A stretch of 64,000 nucleotides of DNA from Rhodoferax sp. (GCA_029866205.1 JARWZT010000008.1:347178-411177), one strand, 5' to 3'; counted from the first letter of the stretch, positions 43,901 to 50,757 are shown. Notes: generated from the sequence alone by a model not told the origin. Numbers and translations are program-made.

Positions 43901-45238
43901 GGCCAGCTCGCTGCCCCGCAACTCGGCCGCGATCACATTGCTTTCCATGGCCATCTGCACCGCAGAGCCAGACACGTCGATCGTGCTGCCGCTCTGCAGC
44001 TCGACCTTGGACGCGGCGTCGGGTGCAGACGCCGGTGCAGAGGGGTTGGCTTGGGCGGTCACGTTGACCAATCCACCCGCGGCCCGGATGGTGGCCCCAT
44101 GCGCTGGCGCGTCCCCTTGCAAAACAACCGTCTTGCCGGTCAGGTCGATTTGCGAGGGCTTGAAAGCCGGCCCGGCGGGGGTGACGGCGGCTGTGCTGAG
44201 GTCGCTCAGCGGCGGTGTAATCGTGGTCTTGCTATCCGCGCCCAACACCAAGGCGCCACCTTCCTGGGCAACTGCTGCCAGGTTGGGGTCGGACTTGCTG
44301 GCGCCCCCTTGCGCACGCAGATAGATGGAGCCATTCAAATTGACTGACGTCGTCGCCGATACCGCGCCCATTTGGTTGACCGCCATGCCCACCAGCGTGG
44401 CGTTACCGCGCTGCACGTCAATCTTGCCGCCCACCGTATTGGTCGCATTGGCACCCTTCGCGGCCATCGCATCCATCGCATCCAGACCTTCGTTGGAGAC
44501 CTCGACCCGGAAGCCGCGCATGCTGCTGTCCTGCGGAGCAGCTAAATAGACTTTGCTGCCGGAGGCCAGCACCACCTGACCATCGGGCGCCTTCAGGTCA
44601 CCGGAGTTTTGCACCTGGGGCGCGGCCAACAAAATAAATCCGTTTTGCTCTGCGGTGAGCGCAGCACGCTGCAAGGGTGTGCCGTTGGCGTCGCCTTCGA
44701 CAATCACGGCTCCGGGCATGTAGCCCAAAGTGGGGTCGATCGCAAAGGCTGGATCGATAGAGGGCGCCAAAATGCCGTTCAAGAAGCGATTGGGGTCCAC
44801 CCGCAGGCTGCTGGCTACCAGCGAGTTGACGTTCACCTGGGAGCCCTGGCCAAACACAATGCCCCGCGGGTCGTAGATGTAGACCTGGCCGTTGGCATTC
44901 AAGATGCCGTTAATCTGGGTGGGCGTGAGGGCCCCCCCGGTCACGTTGTTCAGCACCCGCGCCGTGCTGCTGGGCATTTGAAACTGAACCGTGGCGTCTT
45001 TGCCAATGTTGAAACTGTTCCAGTTCAGCACTGTGGCGTTGTTATTGAGTACCACCGTGCCCACCGGTTTGGTGCTGGTGCCGCCTGCTGCGTTGTAGGT
45101 GGCTCCCGCACCGGCGGCAGCCCAGTTTGAGGCCTGCGTTGGCAGCGCTTTGGGGTCGACCGCCCACGCGCCGGTACACACGAGCGAGCCCGTGGCCAGC
45201 AGAACGGCAAGACTACAGAGACAGGTACTGGAGCGCAT
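34988..45238 (-). CDS. Giant filamentous haemagglutinin-type TpsA exoprotein (DUF3739 type)
   Basis: A two-partner secretion passenger of about 3416 residues. The ATG at 45238, five bases after the tpsB stop, starts a signal peptide (LCSLAVLLATGSLVCTGAWA). The TPS domain follows (NNNATVLNWNSFNIG, ILNANGQVYIYDPRGIVFGQGSQVNVNSLVASS), with the usual NPNG/NPNL positions modified. The body is a beta-helix of Gly/Ser/Ala/Asp-rich repeats; I saw no cysteine after the signal peptide. The C-terminal part (FTVRGGAIRSLVGKDF, GGGDISLVSQNGDIDAGRGAK) matches the DUF3739 region. The protein ends in a short acidic then basic tail (QKKRKARKAN). No CDI-type toxin domain is seen. It is probably a surface adhesin or matrix protein. 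Confidence 0.92.
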   Translation of the reverse strand: MRSSTCLCSLAVLLATGSLVCTGAWAVDPKALPTQASNWAAAGAGATYNAAGGTSTKPVGTVVLNNNATVLNWNSFNIGKDATVQFQMPSSTARVLNNVTGGALTPTQINGILNANGQVYIYDPRGIVFGQGSQVNVNSLVASSLRVDPNRFLNGILAPSIDPAFAIDPTLGYMPGAVIVEGDANGTPLQRAALTAEQNGFILLAAPQVQNSGDLKAPDGQVVLASGSKVYLAAPQDSSMRGFRVEVSNEGLDAMDAMAAKGANATNTVGGKIDVQRGNATLVGMAVNQMGAVSATTSVNLNGSIYLRAQGGASKSDPNLAAVAQEGGALVLGADSKTTITPPLSDLSTAAVTPAGPAFKPSQIDLTGKTVVLQGDAPAHGATIRAAGGLVNVTAQANPSAPASAPDAASKVELQSGSTIDVSGSAVQMAMESNVIAAELRGSELADNPLLRNSAVRGKTIYIDSRQALAAAGLNPADLSDLTAVGSGTLIADTSGYLKQLERNVHQNTTKGGSVKFTSDGSVNLQSDSNVNVSGGWVDYQTGHVNTSKLTLGGKLYDVQTAPADLPYDGVTRLADSSLNLELGYRQGASAGKVELTAPKVVLQGALNGSISTGVRQRDRSAADAPRGGQISLGTLALTEALALSQKVLLGGTIPSQADGNLALNASDLAKSGFDEISVLTSGSIDVLTQLALNPAGKLNLTSGADVQWKAGLTGAGASVSASANGSMTVASGATFDLAGRWQNDLAAANPVRDANGTPIAPIITKGGSLSLSANALSLGSAVTLDVSGGAWLSAGAKLADGKAGSIALSSVPSSTDALSGSLRFSTDLTLKGYGLKSGGSLSLSGRNVWIGDILPGDLVDPASDLVLAPSFFQTGGFTKYAVGGSGHLTLAANTALAPRAVSWSLGSTYTQRASGTIASVAVPELLPLAGPLGSRSASSVTLRAGGSSKLEGEDVGVLRMEQGSRITVDSGANVTLQALQALDVEGAVRAPGGAISLLLKSDGYNTGANEIAPKIWLGDTATLDASGTTDRTWVDGRGITQGTVSAGGSVVLGKAGTADSLTAASGVIAMAPGAVINVSGTSAADRRVLDGTQISAPQTLASDAGTIAISSDAALLVAGHLVAQAGGAGARGGKLDISAPVNVGGVAPVLTLGPSEGALLWSSDLTFADTATGAAYSAGQGKGVVNTPSFASGGFSRLSFSSGNAIALEPGTNLTSAASIRLDSPVVRAGRVGASGASMAITAPSVTLGVAATENQSLRTATGAVGSAPVALTVSADTLDLVGNSVTQGFSQVRLLASHDVRLQGVSVAPSPTATGSLVTGPELEIQAARVYPTTLTDFALRASATELAPSRLVVGTQGAAAPGGDVLSGAGTLTLAADSITQGGRVLAPFGQIRLEATDSIAFTPGSLTSVAGTGTVPLGLVNNGAEWSYSFGNRSSATFTTGAIAKSDQTKRSLPTKKISADAPTVTQAAGAVLDATGGGTLYGYGVSPGPGGSRDILSAPGTFAINPQFRGLTAPLDTNYGSAGLQVGDQIYLTASAGLAAGYYTLLPAHYALLDGGIAVVAQGTSASAGDNRLNADGSYTVAGSRSSNTDGRGDTRLSAFKLLTGTEVRRRTEFQDFSADSFFATQAASLGVPTPELPRDAGQLSFKVTDKLDLAGLSSLQGSTVTGNSGHAGLVDISAPRITVTADTTTQVDGAVRLLSNQLTDLGADSLLLGGRRTLADDGMHLQVDATSVRIDNDRDHPLQGLELLLVASDALEVTGRASLVAQSRIVNGASAAAQTAVDLNLVGTNDKGVTYYGTGAQADGALLRLSSAGAVNIYRDTPLGTTGRLTIADGAQVSGSGSMWLDATQDMSLQASLELAPNAAFALRSQGINLVGSEQSVAPAGLTLNGAMLAKLNALPILDLTSYSWIKSFGDVKLGSEATEQLNLRASSLSSDGSDLGIKAKSVALSGLPAVKGTVSASGGSGTLTVDAGTLTVGSGVLQTQGFVSTQLKANDGFVFDGSNVQLWVDNALTLSSPVITATPGTVAQTTAGGTLRLETLDSPSTSEVSGLGARIGFTGNILSVDTSIRAQAGQIDLSAANGVEVNGGTLDVSGVSMAFGSGMAYAPAGNIRVDAGQGNLALASAAKLDLSSLGADAGSLDLRATALGATVTLDATLLGTAKAGVGSSTAENPLQASFTLDTGTTPTGFDTLNALLNKNGFTHLRSVRVRSGDLDVGTGSSITARSIALSTDNGNLTVSGTLDASGPSGGTIDLYAASASGSNTGKLVLNGATLLANATQVATSAAGSLGDGGRINLGVSNTGDADGASLSLDAASTLSTLGRGLGADGEVHLRAPVNTDKTDVAVGALAATVETGALTLEAVQTYQYLGNKSLNRSVVDAFKADATAFMANAQTVQTRLSGPNATDLKVQPGVEVRATGNLTVSVDEQDSDVSKRGWNLADWRFGADQDVPGTLTLRAAGNLTVNGSISDGFDRVENKPMPQWALRSDDSWSMRLVAGGDLGAAAPLATTGTTGSLVLKFARAVVKDDVPSALLRTGTGRIDIAAAKNIELGKLSKAGGATIYTSGKRAVLPEDGSFAVPIGAAFGKDGGAISLRAGGNVVGVASAQTVNSWLFRQGRTETDSNGEQVFAKDQFGENLNTAWWSRSDYLGSGVATLAGGDITVTAVQGSVMDLTASIATNAYMPGSTPAASALVEQGGGDLRVRAGQNIAGGQFYVQKGGMVLRADGAVVAGKLKVLDNLAGENDSAYRAMRPVLALGDASAQVTAGGNLEIETVYNPTLTLQSAKNATVVNFTTAGQASSQYSNFLSYGPQSTVEMTSVGGDAVMESGSKLLLDASLTGLNLGDTSIPDDFVKLMALAPPSVGLAALSGSVRVKAGFVMAPASRGALDIYAKKDVELLNDTPILMLDASPTSLTSAAAPSLLNGSDLGTLIGKSMGLAAHTSGGLHSGDDRPARVVASQGDITGLGTAAAMINVPKRLEIQAGRDIVDMGFVAQNLETTDVTSVVAGRNFTNSTNYADSSPVNQVLAGPGLLLLNTQNGSIDLGNSAGVVTRGNLDNPYLPSGGAAIEAVAGVALSAADLARTPAQTEAQNAALFANISYPYSDDPDTTYNKNPNTTKQDRLNGFDAAIATQFPSPVSGSGSILSYGSQFKTEQGGSVDLWAPGQEGSVVAGLVSIPFYLQSKTAADTGIFTVRGGAIRSLVGKDFIVNQGRVFTLGGGDISLVSQNGDIDAGRGAKTAGSAPPPLLTTDASGNTKLDIAGSISGSGIATLRTSETQASSDVLALAPRGVFDAGDAGVRSTGQVAIQAAVVLNANNISASGGVSGSVAVASTASAAPPSTDTASAATQAAAKQTSGPQAQTLALTVDVLGYGDVTVKGQSTDMDETSNEDDELDATGQKKRKARKAN

Positions 45239-45243
45239 CGTGA

Positions 45244-46827
45244 TTAAAAGTCCATGCTCAGGCGGCCATGGGCGCGCCAAGTACCGGCGGCGGTGCCGCC
45301 ACCAAACACCGCGCCGTCTCTCAGGGCCTGGGCGGCGTCTAAAGAGAGATTCAGGCCCCGCGGACCGCTGATTCGCGCACCCAGCCCAAAACTCAACAAA
45401 CCAAAGGATTCGGCCGCCGTGTCCAGGTTTTGCAACACGACCCCCTCCATAAAGGCCAGGCCGCGTATGCGCCAGCCCAGCAAATCACCCAACTTGGTGT
45501 TGGGACTGCTGAGCTCGAATGAGGCACGCAGGGCCTGATCCCCCGAGCGTTCGCCCTCCAGATAGCCGCGCACCGAATCGACTCCGCCGCCCACAAATTG
45601 CTCGCTCGGCAGCAACACGCCCGAGGCGAATTGGCCCTCCAGCTTGCCGCTCAAACTCCAATTGGCGTAGCCGGGCAGGTCGGTGGAACCCTGCAAGCCG
45701 GCGCGTACGGCGGCAAAGCTGGACAAGGCTTGGGAGCGCTTGGCGTCAAAATCCCGGTCACTGTTGCCCAACAACCCGCGTACGCCCAGTACCAGCGACG
45801 CGTCCACTACAGCGGGTTGGGCTGGGCCCAGCCACATGCCGCGGTAGGACAAGGACAGGGGCAGGTAACGCAACTGGTTTTCGCGCAGTCCGCCCACATC
45901 GGACTGCAAGATGTGCTTGTAGTCCGCGCCCCAGGTCAGGGTTTGCATCAGGCCGTCCTGAATGCCAAAGGCCTGCGAGTATTTCAGGCCCAGCGTGTCA
46001 GAGGCGCCCAGACTGCCCCCCCCGCTCAGGCTGGCAAACTGGCTGCGTGAACTGACCAGATACGTCGTCAGCGCGTCGCCCCCGCCCCCCATCGGCAGCA
46101 TGTAGTTCGCGGTGAGGACACCGGTTTCGCTGGTCTGTTCGGGCGAGGTCTGCATCGTCATGCCCAGGCTGTGGCCGGCCTGCCACAGGTTGTCGTAGCG
46201 CAGGGCCGCCGACACCCGGGTGGGGGTGGTGTTGGGCGACTGGCGGTTGCTCAGCTCGATTGAGCCGTGCAAAGGCAGTTGGTCGTCAACGTCGAGCTGG
46301 ACTTCCACCGTGCCCGGCGTTTTACCGGCCTTGAGTACGGGAGAGACCTTGATGTCGGCCGAGCGATTGACACTGTCAAGCTGCTGCTGCAGCACGGTGA
46401 AGTTGGGCACGCGCCCCTCTTGCGCTTGGTCCAGACGCTGAGCCACCACGCTGGGCAGGGCGTACTGAGCACCCACCACGCGCAGGCGTTCCACCGGCGC
46501 TTCGGTGACCTGCAACTGCACCACGCCACTGTCCACGTTTTGCTCGGGAATGCTCACGACCACCGTCAGGTAACCCGCGTCCTGGTAGGCCTGCGCCAGA
46601 GCGGCGCGGGCAGCTTCGACCGCCTTTAAGGTTTGGGCCTCACCCATGTGCTGCAGTACAGCAGCCTCCAATGCATCTACCGACAGCAGGCTGTTGCCGC
46701 GGACTTCAAACTCATAAATGGGGAAACGAAGGTCCTGTGCCTGCGCCAGTGCCGGGAGGCAGAGTACGGCCAGCGCCAGCCGGGCCCAATGCCTTCCAAA
46801 CTTCGCTGACAGAGTCCAGTGCTTCAT
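45244..46827 (-). CDS. TpsB two-partner secretion transporter (FhaC/ShlB family)
   Basis: Outer membrane Omp85-superfamily translocator for the adjacent TpsA. The ATG at 46827 gives 527 residues; a GTG nine bases earlier is an alternative. A signal peptide (HWARLALAVLCLPALAQA) is followed by POTRA 1 (FPIYEFEVRGNSLLSVDALEAAV) and POTRA 2 (ERLRVVGAQYALPSVVAQRLD), then a barrel. The conserved lid-lock motif VRGYLEGERSGD lies near residue 430. The C-terminal strand ends in Phe (GRLSMDF). The stop is five bases before the tpsA start. A terminator-like hairpin separates it from the upstream gene, so the TPS-TonB operon probably starts here. Confidence 0.93.
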   Translation of the reverse strand: MKHWTLSAKFGRHWARLALAVLCLPALAQAQDLRFPIYEFEVRGNSLLSVDALEAAVLQHMGEAQTLKAVEAARAALAQAYQDAGYLTVVVSIPEQNVDSGVVQLQVTEAPVERLRVVGAQYALPSVVAQRLDQAQEGRVPNFTVLQQQLDSVNRSADIKVSPVLKAGKTPGTVEVQLDVDDQLPLHGSIELSNRQSPNTTPTRVSAALRYDNLWQAGHSLGMTMQTSPEQTSETGVLTANYMLPMGGGGDALTTYLVSSRSQFASLSGGGSLGASDTLGLKYSQAFGIQDGLMQTLTWGADYKHILQSDVGGLRENQLRYLPLSLSYRGMWLGPAQPAVVDASLVLGVRGLLGNSDRDFDAKRSQALSSFAAVRAGLQGSTDLPGYANWSLSGKLEGQFASGVLLPSEQFVGGGVDSVRGYLEGERSGDQALRASFELSSPNTKLGDLLGWRIRGLAFMEGVVLQNLDTAAESFGLLSFGLGARISGPRGLNLSLDAAQALRDGAVFGGGTAAGTWRAHGRLSMDF

Positions 46828-46931
46828 TCCATACACGCTACGCGCGCTTCAAACATTGATTTACCAGGCTTAGCTGGCACTGTGCTGTACTCACCATCGG
46901 GGAACCCACCACACTGCCACTTAGAAGACAA

Positions 46932-46949
46932 AAGCGCCAAAAGGCGCCT
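46932..46949 (-). terminator. Rho-independent terminator-like hairpin upstream of tpsB
   Basis: On the minus strand GCGCC and GGCGC form a five-pair G+C core around a TTTT loop, extended by two weaker pairs, followed by TTTTGT. It lies about 90 bases after the stop of the exported binding-protein-like gene and before tpsB, separating the two transcripts. The 100 bases between it and the tpsB start show no promoter I can name. Confidence 0.55.
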
Positions 46950-46983
46950 CTGTCGAGAAATGCCATCACTCCACGACCCCGGT

Positions 46984-47013
46984 GCATGCATTTACGGTGA
47001 AGCGAATGCATGC
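46984..47013. repeat. Inverted repeat after the binding-protein-like gene
   Basis: GCATGCATT (46984-46992) and AATGCATGC (47005-47013) form a perfect nine-pair stem with a 12-base loop, starting 26 bases after the stop at 47039. No T-run follows; it may stabilise the mRNA end or bind a protein. Confidence 0.45.
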
Positions 47014-47038
47014 TCCGGAGACTGTGGTGACTCAATAC

Positions 47039-48817
47039 TCAATACGCAGTGGTGTCGTAAGAAGTCAAAGGAGCGTAGTTGTTGGCAGAGCCACCGCGGT
47101 AGAACTTGGCCTTGTAGGTCGAGTTCGTAGAACCGATGTAGGCGATACCAGGCAGGTTGTAGGTGTCTGTTGCCAAGCCGGTCACGATCGCGTCCACCAC
47201 GGCTGTGCGAGAACCACCGTTGGCTGCATTTTTGATGGCCACCATCTCAAACTGGAAGGGATAACCCGCTTGCATACCGGTGCGCTGCTTGGTGTCATGG
47301 GTGCCGGTTGACATATCGTAGTTGGGGCTGATGCCGTCCAGCTTCACCCAGCTGCCACCCGTTAAGCCGCTCACGCCGGACGACCCTGTTGACACTGCAG
47401 TCCAGACTTTTTCCAAGGACACCACGCCAAACGCGTAGGTCGTGCTGTCGCCTGACACGCCGCTAATGACGTTTGACCCGCTCACCTTGGCGTAGTTTTT
47501 GTACTTGCCAGAAGTGCTGGTATAGCTGTAGTTGCCGCTGCTATCAATCGTAGCCGCAGGGGAACCAGTTGTGCTGGTACCGATAGGCGCGGTGTAGCCC
47601 GTTGCGGCAGCAGCCAAGGTTGCCGTGGAGAAACCTTCGGTTGCCGCCTGGCCAGCGAACAAAATGTTCGATGCCGCTTGGGTGCCAGAGAACGGCACAC
47701 GACGATAGTAGGAGATGGTCGTCGTGTCGCTGGACGAGCCAGAAATCAGTTCAGCCGTAGCGGTACCCCGCACCAGCGCATTCATGTCGGAAGTACGGAT
47801 GCTAGGCTGGCAAGCGGCGGTCAGGAGCGTGGCGCTGGAGTTGCCGGCGGTGATCGCGGCGGTCACCGCCTCGTTAGAACCGTAGATGTTTGCGGCAACA
47901 CAGCTGCTAGACAAGCGACCTGCGGTCACTTCGCGAGAGATGAGTGCTTGCAAAGCTTTGTTATTCACCATGATGCCGAAGCCCTGCATGCCGGTGACTG
48001 TCATCGGGAACTTGGAGGCAGTCCACTTGCCTGCAGTCAGCACGCCCAAAGAGGCCTGCTTGGGGGCGACGTCCGCCAGAGCCAACTGCACTCCGGCCGA
48101 GCCACCGGCAGGGGCGGTAGTGAGGTAGTTAAAGGAATTGCCCGTGCAAGCGTAGCTAGGAATGATCGGTGAGCCAGAGTTGTACGACCAAGCGGCTGCG
48201 GTGCTGGAGCTCGTCGTTCCGGTCTTCACGCAGGTCAATGTGGTGTTGGCGGCAGCCTGTGCTGTCGTCAGCAAGCCTTGCGACAGCTCGTCGCCGTTGG
48301 TAAGGCCTGTCGAAGGGTTTAAGGTTCCCATGCCCGTGCCTGTTACTGTTCCCACGGTCGCGCCTTCGGTCATCATTTTGACGCCGGCAAAGGAGCCATT
48401 CGATGTGTTGTACACCACCGCAACGCGTTTACCGGCATTGGTCGTGCCGGTTGCACCGAAGCCAAGATAGATCACCGTATTTTTCGCACCTGAATTGGAA
48501 GAGGAGGCGACAGACGTCGTAACGGTAGAAGAGCTCAAAGAGCTGCTCGTTTTGGAGGCGTAGTACTTGGTTGCCGTGCTGCCTGTGTGGGGCGTGACGA
48601 TGGCGATGGCCTTCGTCAGGTCAAACACCGCGCTGGTGCTCAACAACAGGTTGTGCAGAGCGGGGGCCTGTGCAGAGGCGCCGGCGATGTGCACCGTAGA
48701 AAAGGGTGCGCACTCCATCACCAACTGGTCACTGTTGGTGCTGGGGGTTGTGCAGGCAGCAAAAGCGCTGGAACCGCAGACGGCAAACGTTGCCAGGGCA
48801 ATCAGTTTAAGTTTCAT
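47039..48817 (-). CDS. Exported periplasmic-binding-protein-like protein (PstS-like, tentative)
   Basis: The ATG at 48817 (AGGAA eight bases upstream) starts a 592-residue protein with a clear signal peptide (LIALATFAVCGSSAFA), then ACTTPSTNSDQ. The segment VHIAGASAQAPALHNLLL resembles the start of PstS-type phosphate-binding proteins, and GMQGFGIMVNNKALQAL and YYRRVPFSGTQAASNILF recur in a related exported family I recall being annotated as 'phosphate ABC transporter substrate-binding'. The middle is Ser/Thr/Gly-rich and low in charge. No ABC transporter genes adjoin. It lies between the two regulators and the tpsB operon, so it may be a secreted substrate or a co-regulated surface protein. 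Confidence 0.55.
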   Translation of the reverse strand: MKLKLIALATFAVCGSSAFAACTTPSTNSDQLVMECAPFSTVHIAGASAQAPALHNLLLSTSAVFDLTKAIAIVTPHTGSTATKYYASKTSSSLSSSTVTTSVASSSNSGAKNTVIYLGFGATGTTNAGKRVAVVYNTSNGSFAGVKMMTEGATVGTVTGTGMGTLNPSTGLTNGDELSQGLLTTAQAAANTTLTCVKTGTTSSSTAAAWSYNSGSPIIPSYACTGNSFNYLTTAPAGGSAGVQLALADVAPKQASLGVLTAGKWTASKFPMTVTGMQGFGIMVNNKALQALISREVTAGRLSSSCVAANIYGSNEAVTAAITAGNSSATLLTAACQPSIRTSDMNALVRGTATAELISGSSSDTTTISYYRRVPFSGTQAASNILFAGQAATEGFSTATLAAAATGYTAPIGTSTTGSPAATIDSSGNYSYTSTSGKYKNYAKVSGSNVISGVSGDSTTYAFGVVSLEKVWTAVSTGSSGVSGLTGGSWVKLDGISPNYDMSTGTHDTKQRTGMQAGYPFQFEMVAIKNAANGGSRTAVVDAIVTGLATDTYNLPGIAYIGSTNSTYKAKFYRGGSANNYAPLTSYDTTAY

Positions 48818-49020
48818 AAAAATTCCTAGAAAATTGTTAAATGCTCGGGCCATCTCGAGCCCCACCGGTGGTATCGCAAAAACCGTTGGCCCGCCCAGTT
48901 CGCAGCCTTGGGTAGCCATCGCACGGCGTTGGTGAGTGCAGTCCCGAGACGCGCTGCACCATCGCCTCGTTGATTTTGGAAAGTATTTGTAAAAACCACG
49001 CAAACAAAGCATGGGCGTAA

Positions 49021-49884
49021 TTAGTCTGTTTGGACTACTTTTGCCTTTTTATTGGGGAGGGCCGGCCGGGCCTCATGCGCGCCGGGATCGCCAAAGGCCA
49101 CCGGATCGGCCATGAATTTAGCGACCGCCTGCGTGCGGTTGTGTACGTTGAGGCGCTTGAAGAGCTGTTGCAGGTGATTTTTTACCGTCAAGGGGCTTAC
49201 ATCCAGAATGGCGGCAATCTCAAAGTTGGTCTTTCCCTGCTTGGCCCAGTTCAGAATTTGCAACTGGCGCTTGGTCAGCACCGATGCCTTCAGGGGCATT
49301 GGCGTGACAGATTTCGTTTCGGCACCCCAACTACGGCAAAGCGCCAAGTGAAAGTGAGGCAGAAACATGCGCGCTAACTCCAGGGGCGGGACCGCGGTTG
49401 GCAGTGCCAACTTAAAGAAAACAAAGCACGAAGACAGTCCGCCAGCGAGCACGCCGGTCGAAACCACCAAGGCCGGGCCTAGCTCCAGCCGTGCGCATCG
49501 CTGCGTGAGGCGCTCCAGCGAGACTCCGATGGCGCGCGCTGGCGATGTCATAGCGTGTGCGGGTGCTGAGTCGTCAATCAATAGGGGCGCGCCCCCGCCT
49601 TGCTGGCAATGCTGGGCCAGCTCCGCAAGTAAGCCGGTCTGAGGCGCCATCACTTCGTCAAGGATATGTGCGTCAATGACGGTGCCGTGAAAGCAGTCCA
49701 GGGACACACTGTTCCCTCGATCGTCCAACAGGACACACGCCATAAGCGTATGCGGCAAACAGGTCTGAACCGGCCCCTGAGACCACAAAAAGATGTCGCG
49801 GCGCTGGCGCACTCCCCCTGCAGAGTGCAGCGCGTGGTGAACATGGGCTAGCGTCTGCGGCGATAGGTCGAGCAGGTTGCTCAT
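49021..49884 (-). CDS. LuxR-family transcriptional regulator (EpsA-like)
   Basis: A 287-residue regulator with a C-terminal LuxR helix-turn-helix (LTKRQLQILNWAKQGKTNFEIAAILDVSPLTVKNHLQQLFKRLNVHNRTQAVA, residues about 205-258). The N-terminal 200 residues form a sensor-like domain of unknown ligand. The layout resembles EpsA regulators of exopolysaccharide and PEP-CTERM systems, but no exosortase or EPS gene is in the window. Its ATG overlaps the response regulator stop (ATGA), so both are translated together. The 203 bases downstream, before the binding-protein-like gene, should hold that gene's promoter; I recognised no clear element. Confidence 0.82.
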   Translation of the reverse strand: MSNLLDLSPQTLAHVHHALHSAGGVRQRRDIFLWSQGPVQTCLPHTLMACVLLDDRGNSVSLDCFHGTVIDAHILDEVMAPQTGLLAELAQHCQQGGGAPLLIDDSAPAHAMTSPARAIGVSLERLTQRCARLELGPALVVSTGVLAGGLSSCFVFFKLALPTAVPPLELARMFLPHFHLALCRSWGAETKSVTPMPLKASVLTKRQLQILNWAKQGKTNFEIAAILDVSPLTVKNHLQQLFKRLNVHNRTQAVAKFMADPVAFGDPGAHEARPALPNKKAKVVQTD

Positions 49885-50618
49885 GCCCCGCCCGATGCGG
49901 GCTCAGCACCCGCTTGCCGGCGCTCAGCGATGAGAAATCGGTAGCCATTGGAGCGCACTGTTTCAATGCGCTCAGCCTGACCCAAGGCGCTCAGCGCTTT
50001 GCGCAACCGCGCCACATAAACATCAACCACTCGCTGCTCCACCTCTCCACGCTCGCCCCAGACCCGCTCCAACAAATGGCTGCGGGTGTGTACCCGCAGG
50101 GGGTGGCGCATCAAGTAGTTCAGGAGCTTGTATTCCGTAGGCCCCAAGGACACCTGTTGGTTCTTGGCGAAGAGACAGCGCTCAGCATGGTTCAGCACCA
50201 GGCCGTCGATCTCCAGCAGATCCTGGTGCATCGACCCTGAACTGCGCCGCAGCAAGGCACCCACCCGGGCCAGCAACTCCCGGTTTTTGAAGGGCTTGGT
50301 AATGTAGTCGTCGGTGCCGCGCTCAAAGGCCATCGACTTCTCGTCGTCACCATCGCGCGCCGTGACCATGATGACCGGAGTTTTGAAGTGGGAGGGGTCG
50401 GAGCGCAACCAGGTCAGCAGCGCGACACCTGATTGCCCCGGTAAATTCCAATCGCACAAGATCAGATCGGGTGGTGTTTGGGCAATCAGCCGACGGGCAT
50501 CGTCCACAGTCAGCGCCAAGTCGACGATGTAGCCCGCCATGGTCAGGTTCAGCCGCAAGAGCTCCTGAATGTCGGGTTCATCTTCCAACACCAATATGCG
50601 AAAGTTCATAAGGTACAT
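49881..50618 (-). CDS. OmpR/PhoB-family response regulator
   Basis: Two-component response regulator, 245 residues from the ATG at 50618 (AAGG nine bases upstream); the ATG at 50609 is equally plausible and a GTG at 50645 is less so. Receiver domain: acidic pocket E12-D13, phosphoacceptor D56 in LILCDWNLPG, conserved Thr in IMVTARD and Lys in ITKPF. Winged-helix DNA-binding domain: LGPTEYKLLNYLMRHPLRVHTRSHLLERVWG and RVVDVYVARLRKAL, closest in look to PhoB. No histidine kinase is adjacent, so its partner is elsewhere. It is coupled to the LuxR-type gene and probably governs the secretion/adhesin cluster or a phosphate response. Confidence 0.9.
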   Translation of the reverse strand: MYLMNFRILVLEDEPDIQELLRLNLTMAGYIVDLALTVDDARRLIAQTPPDLILCDWNLPGQSGVALLTWLRSDPSHFKTPVIMVTARDGDDEKSMAFERGTDDYITKPFKNRELLARVGALLRRSSGSMHQDLLEIDGLVLNHAERCLFAKNQQVSLGPTEYKLLNYLMRHPLRVHTRSHLLERVWGERGEVEQRVVDVYVARLRKALSALGQAERIETVRSNGYRFLIAERRQAGAEPASGGA

Positions 50619-50721
50619 CAGTGCTGACCTTGATTGGTCTTGCACGGTACCGACCGCACCACAAAAGGCGTCCGGTGCCAGTCAAAGCAGCGGGGCCGAG
50701 TGTTCTACACAAATATAACGG

Positions 50722-50757
50722 TTTTGTTACATTACCTTAAGAAAAGTGGTAACAAAA
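50722..50757. promoter_or_regulatory. Inverted repeat upstream of the response regulator gene
   Basis: TTTTGTTAC (50722-50730) and GTAACAAAA (50749-50757) are perfect inverted copies separated by 18 AT-rich bases, about 100 bases upstream of the response regulator start. A dimeric regulator could bind here, possibly the response regulator itself. It also includes TGTTAC/GTAACA half-sites like those of PhoB-family sites. Confidence 0.45.

Noticed and set aside
49021..49884. PEP-CTERM/exosortase system suggested by the EpsA-like regulator
   Set aside because: No exosortase, PEP-CTERM tail or EPS gene is present in the window.
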